Below, piece after piece: positions 43,173 to 51,879 of a DNA stretch of 64,000 nucleotides (position 1 is its first letter; each line of letters begins with the position of its first letter). The notes under the pieces are model-generated. The model saw only the letters and a list, made by a program, of their open reading frames with translations. It searched no databases and was not told the DNA's origin. A program made the position numbers and the translations under genes. Source of the stretch: Lutimaribacter pacificus (GTDB lineage: Bacteria > Pseudomonadota > Alphaproteobacteria > Rhodobacterales > Rhodobacteraceae); NCBI RefSeq assembly GCF_900142185.1, contig NZ_FQZZ01000004.1:186001-250000 (forward strand), in the 5' to 3' direction.

Positions 43173-44381
43173 ATGACTGCACGTCCAGAATTCTACCGTT
43201 TCCACAATGGCGAAAAGGCCCCGCTGCCCTTTGCCGAGATCGAATACGAGGCCCGGCTGCGCGGGTTGCGCCGGATCATGGCGGATACCGGGGCCGGTGC
43301 CGCCGTTCTGACCTCGATGCACAATATCGCCTATTACAGCGGGTTTCTTTATTGCAGCTTCGGGCGGCCCTATGCGCTGGTGGTGACGGAGGCCGATTGC
43401 GTGACGATCAGCGCGGGGATCGACGCGGGCCAGCCCTGGCGGCGGTGCCACGGCGACAACATCACCTATACCGACTGGCAGCGCGACAATTTCTGGCGCG
43501 CGGTGGCGCATGTGGCCGGTGAAAACAAGATCATCGGATACGAGGGCGACCACCTGACCTTGCAGCAACGCGACAAGCTGGAGGATGTCCTGTCGCCGCT
43601 GACGATGGTCGATATCGCACCGGCCACGATGCGCCAGCGGTTGCAGAAAAGCCCGGCCGAGATCGCCCTGATCCGGCAGGGCGCGGCGGTGGCCGATGTG
43701 GGGGGTTATGCGATCCGCGATGCCGTGAAGGCGGGCCTGCGCGAGATCGACGTGGCGATGGCCGGGCGCGACGCGATGGAGTTGGAAATCGCGCGGCGTT
43801 TCCCCGACGCCGAATACCGCGATACATGGGTCTGGTTCCAGTCGGGGCAGAACACCGACGGGGCGCATAACCCGGTGACGGGCCGGGTGCTCAAGCGGGG
43901 CGATATCCTGTCGCTCAATACATTCCCGATGATCTCGGGCTATTACACGGCGCTGGAACGCACGATGTTCCTGGGCGAGGTGGACGATGCCAGCCTGGCG
44001 ATCTGGCAGGCCAACGTGGCCGCGCATGAGCTGGGGATCGGGCTGCTGAAACCCGGCGTCAGTTGCGCCGAGGTGACCGGGCAGATCAACGCGTTCTTCG
44101 AGGAACGCGACCTGCTGCAATACCGCAGCTTCGGCTATGGCCATTCCTTCGGCGTGCTGTCGCATTACTATGGCCGCGAGGCCGGGCTGGAACTGCGCGA
44201 GGATATCGACACGGTGCTGCGCCCCGGCATGGTGATCAGCATGGAGCCGATGCTGACCATCCCGCAGGGTCAACCCGGCGCGGGTGGGTATCGGGAGCAT
44301 GACATCCTGGTCATCACCGGAGATGGTAACGAGAACATCACCGGCTATCCCTATGGGCCGGCGTTCAACGTGGTGGGGTAA
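43173..44381 (+). CDS. Creatinase (creatine amidinohydrolase)
   Basis: 402 residues from the ATG at 43173, with AGGAGGG 5 bases upstream; the preceding GTG codon is in frame but too close. The pita-bread fold M24 family is shown by HNIAYYSGFLYCSFGRPYAL (about 50-69), the active-site His in NTDGAHNPVTGR, FGYGHSFGVLSHYYGREAGL and SMEPML plus GAGGYREHDI with the catalytic Glu residues. These segments are near-identical to Pseudomonas creatinase, which hydrolyses creatine to sarcosine and urea; it is not a metallopeptidase. No sarcosine oxidase, urease or creatininase gene is in the window. A dimethylglycine- or ectoine-related M24 enzyme is a remote alternative. Confidence 0.88.
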   Translation: MTARPEFYRFHNGEKAPLPFAEIEYEARLRGLRRIMADTGAGAAVLTSMHNIAYYSGFLYCSFGRPYALVVTEADCVTISAGIDAGQPWRRCHGDNITYTDWQRDNFWRAVAHVAGENKIIGYEGDHLTLQQRDKLEDVLSPLTMVDIAPATMRQRLQKSPAEIALIRQGAAVADVGGYAIRDAVKAGLREIDVAMAGRDAMELEIARRFPDAEYRDTWVWFQSGQNTDGAHNPVTGRVLKRGDILSLNTFPMISGYYTALERTMFLGEVDDASLAIWQANVAAHELGIGLLKPGVSCAEVTGQINAFFEERDLLQYRSFGYGHSFGVLSHYYGREAGLELREDIDTVLRPGMVISMEPMLTIPQGQPGAGGYREHDILVITGDGNENITGYPYGPAFNVVG

Positions 44382-44586
44382 AGCCCGCGCGGGGGCGCAA
44401 CGATTGCGCCCCTGCCGTCCCCAATTGCCATCGCGGCACGGCGCTCTCCTGCGCGTTCTTGCCTTTCTTTTGTCATGCGGTTTTGCAACACTTTACCGAA
44501 ACGGACCGGATGCCCGATGTAAATCGGCATAACATTGCCCATATGTTCCCCTGACGGGGCATTTTTGACGAGGAAGGAGTTGCCGG

Positions 44587-45663
44587 ATGGCCGATTTTGA
44601 CGCCCAGGTGCAGGAATCCCAGAAACAGGTCGCCGAGGCGCAGGCCAAGATCGCCGAGCTGTCCAGCCGGATCGAAACGGCGCGCAGCAAGATGAAATCG
44701 GGCGACGATATCGCCATCGACATCGAGAACGCCACGCTGGACGATGTGCACGCCCATACCGAGGTGATGAACGCCAATATCGCCGAACTCATCATGGGGC
44801 TGGACGATGTGACGGCGGCCTTTTCCAAGGATTTCGACGAGATGCGTTCGAAAACCGGGTGGGAAAGTTTTGTCGGCATATTCTCGCGGTCGCGGGCCGA
44901 GGCGATGCGGCAGGACCGGATGCGCACCGCCTCGATCGACGACAAGCTGCAGGACCTGATCGCCAAGTCGGACGTTATCACCAGGCTGTTGCAGGGCCAG
45001 CTTGACGTGCTGAACACCCAGAAGGACCGGGTGGAAACCAACCTGACCGAAACCCTGGACGAGCGCGAATTCACCGTGCAGGAGCTGGAGAACACCCGCG
45101 CCGAGATTCTGGGCATGGACCCGAAGATCATCGAATTGGAAAACAGGATCAGCGTCGAACAGGACGCCGCCGCGCGCACGCGGCTGGAAACCGAACTGGC
45201 CGACCTGAACAAGACCTATAACGAACTGGTGCAGCAGGAACAGGTCAAGCTGGCGAAATCGCAGACGCTGGAACGCTATATCGAAAAGGGCAAATCCTGG
45301 GTGGACAGCCTGCAGAACCAGGCCGCCACGCAGATGGTGCTGATCAACAAGCTGCAGACGGATACGAAACAGCGGGTGGTGCTTTACGACGCGCTGACCA
45401 AATCGCTGAAAACCGCGCAGCAGCAGGACGTGGCCCACCGCATCAACGAGATCGGCGTCGAGACGGACAAGGAGGCGCAAAGCGCGATGGCCGCCATCGG
45501 CACCGCCACCAACCAGAAGATGGCCGACATGCTGGAGGCGCACGAGGGCCACATGGTCTTTGCCCGCGAGGTTTTGGAGGCCAAGGCCAAGGCCGACGAG
45601 CGGTTTGCCCGCCGGTTCCAGCAGATCGTCGAGAAACACGACAAGAACCTCTATGGGGCCTGA
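44587..45663 (+). CDS. Coiled-coil protein of unknown function, first gene of the AAA+ operon
   Basis: 358 residues, highly charged and predicted almost wholly helical, with long heptad-rich coiled coils at about 1-45 and 120-330 (for example QVAEAQAKIAELSSRIETAR). No membrane segment or signal. It is reminiscent of TelA/toxic-anion-resistance coiled-coil proteins in overall look, but I see no convincing shared motif. It opens a six-gene co-directional unit with tight spacing (21 bases to the next gene). Strong GGAAGGAG ribosome site. It may be a scaffold or adaptor for the AAA+ ATPase. From memory it could correspond to DUF6384; unverified. Confidence 0.75.
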   Translation: MADFDAQVQESQKQVAEAQAKIAELSSRIETARSKMKSGDDIAIDIENATLDDVHAHTEVMNANIAELIMGLDDVTAAFSKDFDEMRSKTGWESFVGIFSRSRAEAMRQDRMRTASIDDKLQDLIAKSDVITRLLQGQLDVLNTQKDRVETNLTETLDEREFTVQELENTRAEILGMDPKIIELENRISVEQDAAARTRLETELADLNKTYNELVQQEQVKLAKSQTLERYIEKGKSWVDSLQNQAATQMVLINKLQTDTKQRVVLYDALTKSLKTAQQQDVAHRINEIGVETDKEAQSAMAAIGTATNQKMADMLEAHEGHMVFAREVLEAKAKADERFARRFQQIVEKHDKNLYGA

Positions 45664-45684
45664 CCGGGCCGGACAGGGCACGAC

Positions 45685-46836
45685 ATGACCGAGGAGACAG
45701 GCGCAGGGCACGCGACGGGCACCGACCCGTCCCGCGATCACGCGGCGCTGAGCGACACATTCGCCAGCCGGCGATACTTTGCCAAGTTCGGCGCGATCAC
45801 ACAGCACCTGACACGGGTCGCCGGCGTGATGGACGCCGAGGGCAGGCTGAGCGCGCGCGAGGTCGGGATACTGACGCGCCATGTCAGCGCCATAAGCTAT
45901 ACGTTTCGCGCACTCAGCATGAAATACCTGCTGGCCGGGCGCGATACCGGGCAGTTCTTCGGCTCGCTCCAGATCGATACTGTGGAATCGGGCTTTCCGG
46001 TGTTCAACGAATTGCTGGTCATGGCCAATGACGCGCAGCAGGCGCAGCGGCATCTGGCCGGCATGAAGGACGCGCAGGCCCTGAAAGAACGGATGGTGCG
46101 CCAGATCGTGGGCGAGCGCGAACTGCCGACAAGGCTGCAATTCGCGCTGTCGCAGCGGCTCTATTACGAGGAACTGGTCAAGGGCGATCTGTTCTGGGCG
46201 CGCAACGATCCGCAGGCGCTGTGGCTGTCGGGCGAGGGCGAGCGGCGGCGCTATCTGCTGCACTGGGCGGTCTATGACAGCCAGATCAACCTGCCCACGA
46301 TCTACCTGATGGAGGTCGAGGATACCGGCCGCACCGCCCTGCCGAAAGACGAACGCCGGTGGCCCGAGGTGCAGGCGCAGCTTATGGGGCAGTCGATGGG
46401 CGCGCTGAAGCTGGTGACGATCGCCACCGCCTTCGACCGCTATTTCAACGACCTGCACCCCAAGCGCCTGCGCCGGTTCCACATCGGCCCGATGTATTCG
46501 CACGCCTATACCCGCCAGACCGGCCCGCTGCGCGAGGTGCTGGCCGAAGCGGGCGGCCCCGTCGGCCAGGACTGGGCGCTGGCCTGGACAATCGAAGAGC
46601 TGGAAAGCGAACGGGTCGAGGCGGAAAAGGTCGGCTGGTTCACCACCGCCGAGCGCGAGGTCTTTGCGCTCGACCCGTTTTCGGGGCGCGGTGTGGATAC
46701 CGGGGCCACGCGCACCGAGCGCGCGATCATCCTGCCCGAACGCCCCTATCAGGTATTGGCCGAAAAGAACCCGGCGGGGTTTTCGAACGTGCGCAAATTC
46801 GTGGTCAGCCCCGCCGGGCGGGTGCTGAGCTATTGA
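45685..46836 (+). CDS. Conserved protein of unknown function, AAA+ operon
   Basis: 383 residues, soluble, with no signal peptide. I do not recognise the family. The region 25-130 is helical (YFAKFGAITQHLTRVAGVMD). The middle has YYEELVKGDLFWARNDPQALWL and strand-rich YLLHWAVYDSQINLPTIYLMEVED. The C-terminal third includes FHIGPMYSHAYTRQ and RTERAIILPERPYQVLAEKN. Several conserved-looking Trp and Tyr residues suggest a compact folded domain. It lies 21 bases after the coiled-coil gene and before the AAA+ gene, separated from it by an intergenic repeat. A role as substrate-recognition or structural subunit is inference only. Confidence 0.72.
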   Translation: MTEETGAGHATGTDPSRDHAALSDTFASRRYFAKFGAITQHLTRVAGVMDAEGRLSAREVGILTRHVSAISYTFRALSMKYLLAGRDTGQFFGSLQIDTVESGFPVFNELLVMANDAQQAQRHLAGMKDAQALKERMVRQIVGERELPTRLQFALSQRLYYEELVKGDLFWARNDPQALWLSGEGERRRYLLHWAVYDSQINLPTIYLMEVEDTGRTALPKDERRWPEVQAQLMGQSMGALKLVTIATAFDRYFNDLHPKRLRRFHIGPMYSHAYTRQTGPLREVLAEAGGPVGQDWALAWTIEELESERVEAEKVGWFTTAEREVFALDPFSGRGVDTGATRTERAIILPERPYQVLAEKNPAGFSNVRKFVVSPAGRVLSY

Positions 46837-46866
46837 CCGGCCCGGCGCATCCGGCGGCGCGCGTGT

Positions 46867-46890
46867 CCGAGTATTTGGGGAACGATGAAA
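46867..46890. repeat. Intergenic repeat copy 5 (reverse)
   Basis: CCGAGTATTTGGGG then AACGATGAAA, inside the 85-base gap between the second and third genes of the AAA+ operon. Unlike most copies it is within an apparent operon and just before a ribosome site. Confidence 0.75.
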
Positions 46891-46921
46891 CCGGCGGGAT
46901 GCGAGAGGAGATGAGGGTGAG

Positions 46922-48862
46922 ATGAGCCTGACGAGTGACCAGATGGAACTGCGCGAGGAAGAGATTCGCGCCCATTACGACGCCGCCACCGCGATGCTGG
47001 AGGGGTTCGACCACACGCCGCGCATCGGCCGGCCGCGGGATGTGGCGGCGGTGCCCGAACGCTCGCCCGGTATCGCGCACACGCGACGGTTCCGCGCGAC
47101 CACGCCGGGGCTGGTGACGCGGTCGACCGCGCGGCCCGAGGGTGTGCAACTGATCGCGCGGATCGAGGCGGCGGATGGCAACGACCCGCTGATTTCGCCC
47201 TTGCAGGCGACGGTGATCCACGCGCTGCGCCGGGCGCTGGCGATCGCGCTTGCGGTGGGCGAGGCGTTTTCCGGCATGACCGGGCTGGGCGCGCTGAAAC
47301 GGGCGAACCTCGAAGGATCGCTCGGGGCCGACAAGCGCGCGGAGTTCGGCGAATTGCTGGAGGCCGAGGCGCTGGTCACACTGCATGTCTTTGCCAATGC
47401 CACGGCCTTTCTGCTGGCCCCGCACCAGACCGAGGTGACGGTCGAGGTGGGCACGCCCGAGGAATTGCTGACCGACAACGCGCAACTGGCGCTGCATGGC
47501 TGCCTGTGGGAGCTGGACCAGGACATCGCCGCGCTGGGCACGGACGAGGCGCGGATGGTCGCCACCATCGCCGGTTTCGCCGAACAACTGATGGAAAAGG
47601 TGGCGCTGCGGGCGCAGACCGCGCCGCGCGTCGGGCCGTTCACGGCGGCCAGCTGGCGGGTCGAGGCGGACGATCTGCCAATCGACGGCTTCACCCCCGC
47701 CCGCAAGGCACGCGGCACACGGCTCACGATGCAGTTCAGGAAACCGCACGAGGTGGTGGGCAACCACATCGCCAAATACCAGGCGCTGCGGCTGGCCAAG
47801 ATGCTGATGGCCTATGATTTCGACCGGCGGCTCAACCCCTTCGCGGAACTGGGCGGGTTCATCTTCACCTTCATGGGCGACGGCAAGCCGGGCACCGGCA
47901 AGACCACGCTGATCCAGATGATGGCGGGGCTTTTGCACGAGTATTGCCAGAACGCGGGCTACCCGTTCCGGTATCAGAATTTCGGCATCGACAATATCGA
48001 CAGCTACCAGGGCAAATCGGGCCAGAATGCCAAGGCCTTCGTACAGAACGTGCTGGACCCGTCGGTGATCGGATTCGGCACCATCGACGATATCGACCAG
48101 ATCGCCGGCAAGCGCGGCGACCGCCAGTCGAGCGCGGGCCAGCAGGAGGTGACGGCGGTGTTCATGGAGGCCTTTGCCGGCGCCAATACCGTGGTGCGCG
48201 GCAATTGCACCTTCGGCATGTTCTCGAACTACCCCGAGAATGTGGACGACGCCCTGCGCCAGCGGGCGGGCGCGCGGTTTCTTGTGGACGGGCCGCAAAC
48301 GCGCGCGGATTACATCGACATCCTGGCGCTGCTGATGGGCAAGCGGCACGACATCCCGCTGGGCGATCACGAGCTTTACGCCGCGCAGGAAATCAAGCGC
48401 GCGGTGGCGGCCAGTTTCGAGTCGCACAACCGCCCGCACGAGGAGGGGCTGCTGCACGTCTGGGAGCGGGTCGAGGGGCAGATCGGTGAACTGGACACCA
48501 TCGCCAAGCTGGGCACCTACCTGAAGGCGATACAGGAGGCGGATGAGCGGTTCACCGGCCGGGCGATCAAGAACATCACCGACGCGGTCAAGGTGCGGGC
48601 GATGGATTTCGAACTGCCCGACGAATGGATGGAAAACCCCGAGCTGTTCCTGTTCAGATCCTATGACGAGAAATCCGCGATGATTTCCGAGCTGCGCCGC
48701 CCGATCACGGTGGACATGGTGGTGCAGGAGATCAACCGCTACGCCGACAGCGAATTCCGCTATGCCGACAAGTCGGACGAGGTAGCGATAGACGGCATGG
48801 TGCGGGACATGCGGCGGACGGAAGAGGCGAAGAAGAGGTATCTGGAGGGGCGGGATGGATAG
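46922..48862 (+). CDS. AAA+ ATPase, core of an uncharacterised operon
   Basis: 646 residues. The N-terminal 300 residues are helical and novel to me. The AAA+ module is C-terminal: Walker A GKPGTGKTT (321-329), Walker B-like VIGFGTIDDIDQI (382-393), a sensor-1 Asn in FGMFSNYPEN (436), and a candidate arginine finger in DALRQRAGARF (R446/R448). The C-terminal 170 residues include a helical lid (HELYAAQEIKRAVAASFES). The layout recalls MoxR/ClpX-like remodelling ATPases but with a long private N-domain. It is placed third of six genes, before another unknown and two membrane proteins. The likely role is an ATP-driven remodeller of a partner complex at the membrane. Confidence 0.85.
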   Translation: MSLTSDQMELREEEIRAHYDAATAMLEGFDHTPRIGRPRDVAAVPERSPGIAHTRRFRATTPGLVTRSTARPEGVQLIARIEAADGNDPLISPLQATVIHALRRALAIALAVGEAFSGMTGLGALKRANLEGSLGADKRAEFGELLEAEALVTLHVFANATAFLLAPHQTEVTVEVGTPEELLTDNAQLALHGCLWELDQDIAALGTDEARMVATIAGFAEQLMEKVALRAQTAPRVGPFTAASWRVEADDLPIDGFTPARKARGTRLTMQFRKPHEVVGNHIAKYQALRLAKMLMAYDFDRRLNPFAELGGFIFTFMGDGKPGTGKTTLIQMMAGLLHEYCQNAGYPFRYQNFGIDNIDSYQGKSGQNAKAFVQNVLDPSVIGFGTIDDIDQIAGKRGDRQSSAGQQEVTAVFMEAFAGANTVVRGNCTFGMFSNYPENVDDALRQRAGARFLVDGPQTRADYIDILALLMGKRHDIPLGDHELYAAQEIKRAVAASFESHNRPHEEGLLHVWERVEGQIGELDTIAKLGTYLKAIQEADERFTGRAIKNITDAVKVRAMDFELPDEWMENPELFLFRSYDEKSAMISELRRPITVDMVVQEINRYADSEFRYADKSDEVAIDGMVRDMRRTEEAKKRYLEGRDG

Positions 48863-48919
48863 GGCGCGCATGGTCCCTGCCGGGCCGGGGGTGTTGCCGC
48901 GATGCGTGAGAGGTCTGTC

Positions 48920-50263
48920 ATGAAACGCCTCATCCAACGCGGCCTGATGTTCGGCAACCTGATCCATGTGGACAGCCCCGCGCTGGTGGATCGCTATAAC
49001 CGCGCGCTCAAACACCTGACGGGCCGGCAGACGCAGCTTGCCGATTTCCACGTCGATATCAGCGGCTATTCCCCCGAGGTGGGGGATGAGCTGGGCGATC
49101 CTCTCTACCTTAACCAGGGGGGCTGCAACCGGCAGTTCATCCTGTTGACGACGCAGCAGAAAACCGCGCCGCTGCTGGATGCCGCGTTCTCGATGTCGCG
49201 CGGTATCCTGCGGCAGTTCATCGAGGAAAACGAGGCGCAGCTTTTCGCGCTGACGGCCAAGGACGCGGTGGCGGGCGAGTTGCTCAACACCGTCTATGCC
49301 ATCGACCGGCCCGCCAGGCTGTTCGATATCCGCCGTATCAGGATCGAGGCCGACACCACGACCGGCACCGTGCGCGATGCCGAAAAGCTGGGCCGGATGG
49401 TCGACCGGTTCATGGCCGAAGAGGACGCGTGGTTCGACGATGTGCTGATTGCCGACATGATCACCGTGGCCAAGCGCACCGGCGACGTGACCCGAAACCC
49501 CGTGCGGCTGAAGCAGATGGAATTCGTGCAGGACAATTACTGGACGGCGCATTTCGGCGGGCTCTACCTGTTTCGCGGAGTGGCGCATCCGGCGGCGATT
49601 GCCAGCGCGGACAAGACCGGGCTGGGCGAGATGCCGATTGCCCATGTGTTCGACATGGGTGACCGCAACCAGATCGCGCGATTCCTGGAGCTGAACGACC
49701 TGGTGGAACCCATCGTCAGGGCGCGCGGGATCGACGCCGGTGCGATCCTGCGGCAAAAGATGGATTTCATCGTGGTCGATGCGGCGCAGGATGCCGGGAT
49801 CGACCTGTCGGGCGCCACCCGGCGCGAGATACGGGCGCTGGCCCGCGACTATGCCAGCCGCCTGCCGGATGAATTCCACGCGCTGCAGGATCTGGTGATC
49901 TGGGCCGAAGATGGCGGACGCTGGCCGCGCATCGCGTCCGATCACCCGGCCTATTTCTACACGCTGCGCGCCAGCGACCACCCCGACCGCGACCTGGTGA
50001 ACCAGTTGCTGGCCGAGCTTGGCCCAAAGGATATCCGCCAGTTGTTCATCTGCCACAAGCCGCTGTTCTACCGGCTCTATGCGGGCTGGTCGGAGACCAA
50101 GAAATCCTATGTCGCCGATTTCCTCGACCGGGAATATCAGGTAGACAAGGCCGGCGCGCGCGCGGCCCTGTTCGGGCATGAGGCCCCGATGGATCGCGCG
50201 TCGTCCGCGCGGGACGAGATGGTTGCGCGCGTGGGCCCGTGGGGCGCGGTAAGGGGGCGCTGA
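48920..50263 (+). CDS. Conserved protein of unknown function, AAA+ operon
   Basis: 447 residues from the ATG at 48920 (GAGAGG 6 bases upstream); the ATG at 48902 would add MRERSV. Soluble and acidic. Distinct segments are MKRLIQRGLMFGNLIHVDSP at the start, DFHVDISGYSPEVGDELGDP (about 42-61), and GGCNRQFILLTTQQKTAPLLD. A mid-region has HVFDMGDRNQIARFLELNDLV, and the C-terminus RQLFICHKPLFYRLYAGWSE. I cannot assign a fold. From memory it may be the DUF6638 family of Rhodobacterales; unverified. Its start lies 57 bases after the AAA+ stop and its end 2 bases before the next gene, so it belongs to the same operon. Confidence 0.72.
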   Translation: MKRLIQRGLMFGNLIHVDSPALVDRYNRALKHLTGRQTQLADFHVDISGYSPEVGDELGDPLYLNQGGCNRQFILLTTQQKTAPLLDAAFSMSRGILRQFIEENEAQLFALTAKDAVAGELLNTVYAIDRPARLFDIRRIRIEADTTTGTVRDAEKLGRMVDRFMAEEDAWFDDVLIADMITVAKRTGDVTRNPVRLKQMEFVQDNYWTAHFGGLYLFRGVAHPAAIASADKTGLGEMPIAHVFDMGDRNQIARFLELNDLVEPIVRARGIDAGAILRQKMDFIVVDAAQDAGIDLSGATRREIRALARDYASRLPDEFHALQDLVIWAEDGGRWPRIASDHPAYFYTLRASDHPDRDLVNQLLAELGPKDIRQLFICHKPLFYRLYAGWSETKKSYVADFLDREYQVDKAGARAALFGHEAPMDRASSARDEMVARVGPWGAVRGR

Positions 50264-50265
50264 CG

Positions 50266-50532
50266 ATGCTGGCACTGGCACGGTTGCTGATCATGGGTTT
50301 CGTCGTTCTGACGGTGATCTATGTCGCGCTTTCGTTTTACTCGCGCCGGGTGCGGCGCGGCAAGCTGGCCCGCGAATGGGACGAGGACATACGCACCGGC
50401 GACCGCGACGCGTTCATCGAGGACGGGTTGCAGGATTACGACCAATCGCTGCGCCGCAAGCTGATCCTGGGTGTCTATATCGTGCCCGTCACGCTGGTGG
50501 CGATCATCATCTACCTGACCAATTTCTACTGA
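50266..50532 (+). CDS. Small two-helix membrane protein, AAA+ operon
   Basis: 88 residues from the ATG at 50266, 2 bases after the preceding stop codon, with AAGGGGG upstream. Helix 1 is at about 2-24 (ARLLIMGFVVLTVIYVALSF). A positively charged then acidic cytoplasmic loop follows (25-62; SRRVRRGKLAREWDEDIRTG), and helix 2 is at 65-87. The positive-inside rule places the loop in the cytoplasm. Similar small proteins precede DUF1523 genes in related genomes, as far as I recall. It is probably the inner-membrane contact for the soluble operon products. Confidence 0.72.
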   Translation: MLALARLLIMGFVVLTVIYVALSFYSRRVRRGKLAREWDEDIRTGDRDAFIEDGLQDYDQSLRRKLILGVYIVPVTLVAIIIYLTNFY

Positions 50533-50543
50533 AGGGGCCGATC

Positions 50544-51179
50544 ATGGTTTATGTAAAATGGGCGTTCTGGATCGCCTTTTGGGGGCTGGTCGCGGCGTTC
50601 TTTCACTATACGCTGCCGCAGCACGACGTGGCGCGTATCGCCGATACCTATGAAAAGCGTATCGATTTCGGCGAGAACTCGATCTTCTGGTCGAACCAGG
50701 GCACGGGCGACGCCGAGAACACCGCCAACCGCGACGTGTTCTTCATCCAGGCGTTCCGCACCAACAACCGGCCGATGATCTATCGCAACGAGGATACCGG
50801 CTGGGGCTGGCCACCCTATTTCAAGTTCGACACCGCCAACCTGCAGGCCGAGGCGAACAACCTGCGGTCAACCCCGAACGATCCGCAATGGGTAGTGATC
50901 AAGCATTACGGCTGGCGCAACGAATTCCTGTCGATCTATCCCAACGCGATCAGCGTGCGCGCGGTCGAGGGGCCGGAGGTGACGATCATCCCGTGGCTGA
51001 ATATCATCATCCTGCTGTTCGTGGCGGCGGTGTTCTGGGCGATCTGGGTGCGCTGGCGGCGGTTCCGCGCGGCGCGGATCGACCCGGTTCTCGAAGATAT
51101 CGAGGACGGGTTCGACGCCGCTGGCGACAGCCTTGCCGACACGCGCGGGCGCATCCGGCGCTGGTTTTCGCGCAAATAG
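50544..51179 (+). CDS. DUF1523-family membrane protein
   Basis: 211 residues from the ATG at 50544 (GAAGGGG site). There is an N-terminal helix (YVKWAFWIAFWGLVAAFFHY, 3-22) and a periplasmic domain of about 120 residues with the family hallmark YRNEDTGWGWPPYFKFDTANLQAE (given in part; about 91-110). HYGWRNEFLSIYPNAISV follows. A second helix (about 151-172) leads to a charged cytoplasmic tail (WRRFRAARIDPVLEDIED). DUF1523 has no known function. As the last gene of the operon it may couple an envelope signal to the cytoplasmic AAA+ machinery. Confidence 0.85.
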   Translation: MVYVKWAFWIAFWGLVAAFFHYTLPQHDVARIADTYEKRIDFGENSIFWSNQGTGDAENTANRDVFFIQAFRTNNRPMIYRNEDTGWGWPPYFKFDTANLQAEANNLRSTPNDPQWVVIKHYGWRNEFLSIYPNAISVRAVEGPEVTIIPWLNIIILLFVAAVFWAIWVRWRRFRAARIDPVLEDIEDGFDAAGDSLADTRGRIRRWFSRK

Positions 51180-51191
51180 GCCATGTAACGC

Positions 51192-51224
51192 AAACGCCCC
51201 GATGCACATGGCACCGGGGCGTTT
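51192..51224. terminator. Bidirectional terminator between the AAA+ operon and hsp20
   Basis: AAACGCCCCG / CGGGGCGTTT, a perfect 10-bp stem with A-run and T-run ends on either strand, lies between the two convergent genes. Confidence 0.8.
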
Positions 51225-51254
51225 CGGATCATCCGTGTTTGGGACGCTGGACGA

Positions 51255-51728
51255 TCAGTTCACGGTTTCGGCGTCCACCACATCCTTGGCGCGCGCGGTG
51301 CTTTCGGCGCTTGCGATGGCGATCCGGCGGGGTTTGAGCGCCTCGGGAATTTCCCGCTCCAGCTCGATATGCAGCATACCGTCGGCATGGCTGGCGCCGG
51401 TCACGCGCACGTGGTCGGCCAGGTGGAACCGGCGTTCAAAGGCGCGGGTGGCGATGCCACGATGCAGGTAGGTGCGGCTGGCGTCGTCCTCGGCCTTGCG
51501 GGCGGTGACGATCAGCGCGTTTTCCTTGACCTCGACGCCGAGATCGTCGGCGGTGAAACCGGCCACGGCGATCGAGATGCGATAGGCGTTCTCGTCGGTC
51601 TTTTCGATGTTATAGGGCGGATAGCTGGGCTGGCTCACGTCATTGGCGAAAACGCGGTCCATCATGTCGGCGATCTGGTCGAACCCGACCGTCGCGCGGT
51701 AAAGCGGTGCAAGATCAAAGCTTCGCAT
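51255..51728 (-). CDS. Hsp20-family small heat-shock protein
   Basis: 157 residues. The N-terminus MRSFDLAPLYRATVGFDQIADMMDR is the IbpA-type signature. The alpha-crystallin domain (about 35-130) carries YRISIAVAGFTADDLGVEVKENAL, the YLHRGIATRAFERRFHLADHV loop and the GMLHIELEREIPE strand. It is an ATP-independent holdase that binds unfolding proteins. It is monocistronic and convergent with the DUF1523 gene. It lies between an AAA+ operon and two secreted proteases, which may be coincidence or a proteostasis cluster. Confidence 0.93.
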   Translation of the reverse strand: MRSFDLAPLYRATVGFDQIADMMDRVFANDVSQPSYPPYNIEKTDENAYRISIAVAGFTADDLGVEVKENALIVTARKAEDDASRTYLHRGIATRAFERRFHLADHVRVTGASHADGMLHIELEREIPEALKPRRIAIASAESTARAKDVVDAETVN

Positions 51729-51879
51729 AGGGTTATCCTCCGTCTGAGCGATACCTTGGTGTCATGGCCTTCCCACGGGGACAGGCCGGTCGATACCGGA
51801 CCCCGTTTCGGCGATCCGGCAGCATGGATGTGGGAAGCGGTTGGCCGGGTTTCAAGCCCCGCACCGGCCCGGGCACGGG

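Noticed and set aside
44587-45663. A TelA/KlaA tellurite-resistance protein
   Set aside because: The resemblance is to coiled-coil composition only; no specific motif of the family could be seen, and no ter genes are adjacent.
46805-50281. An 1158-codon open frame on the minus strand opposite the AAA+ operon
   Set aside because: It is antisense to the AAA+ ATPase and the 447-residue protein, both with clear motifs or good starts. The frame's composition is that of a GC-driven shadow.
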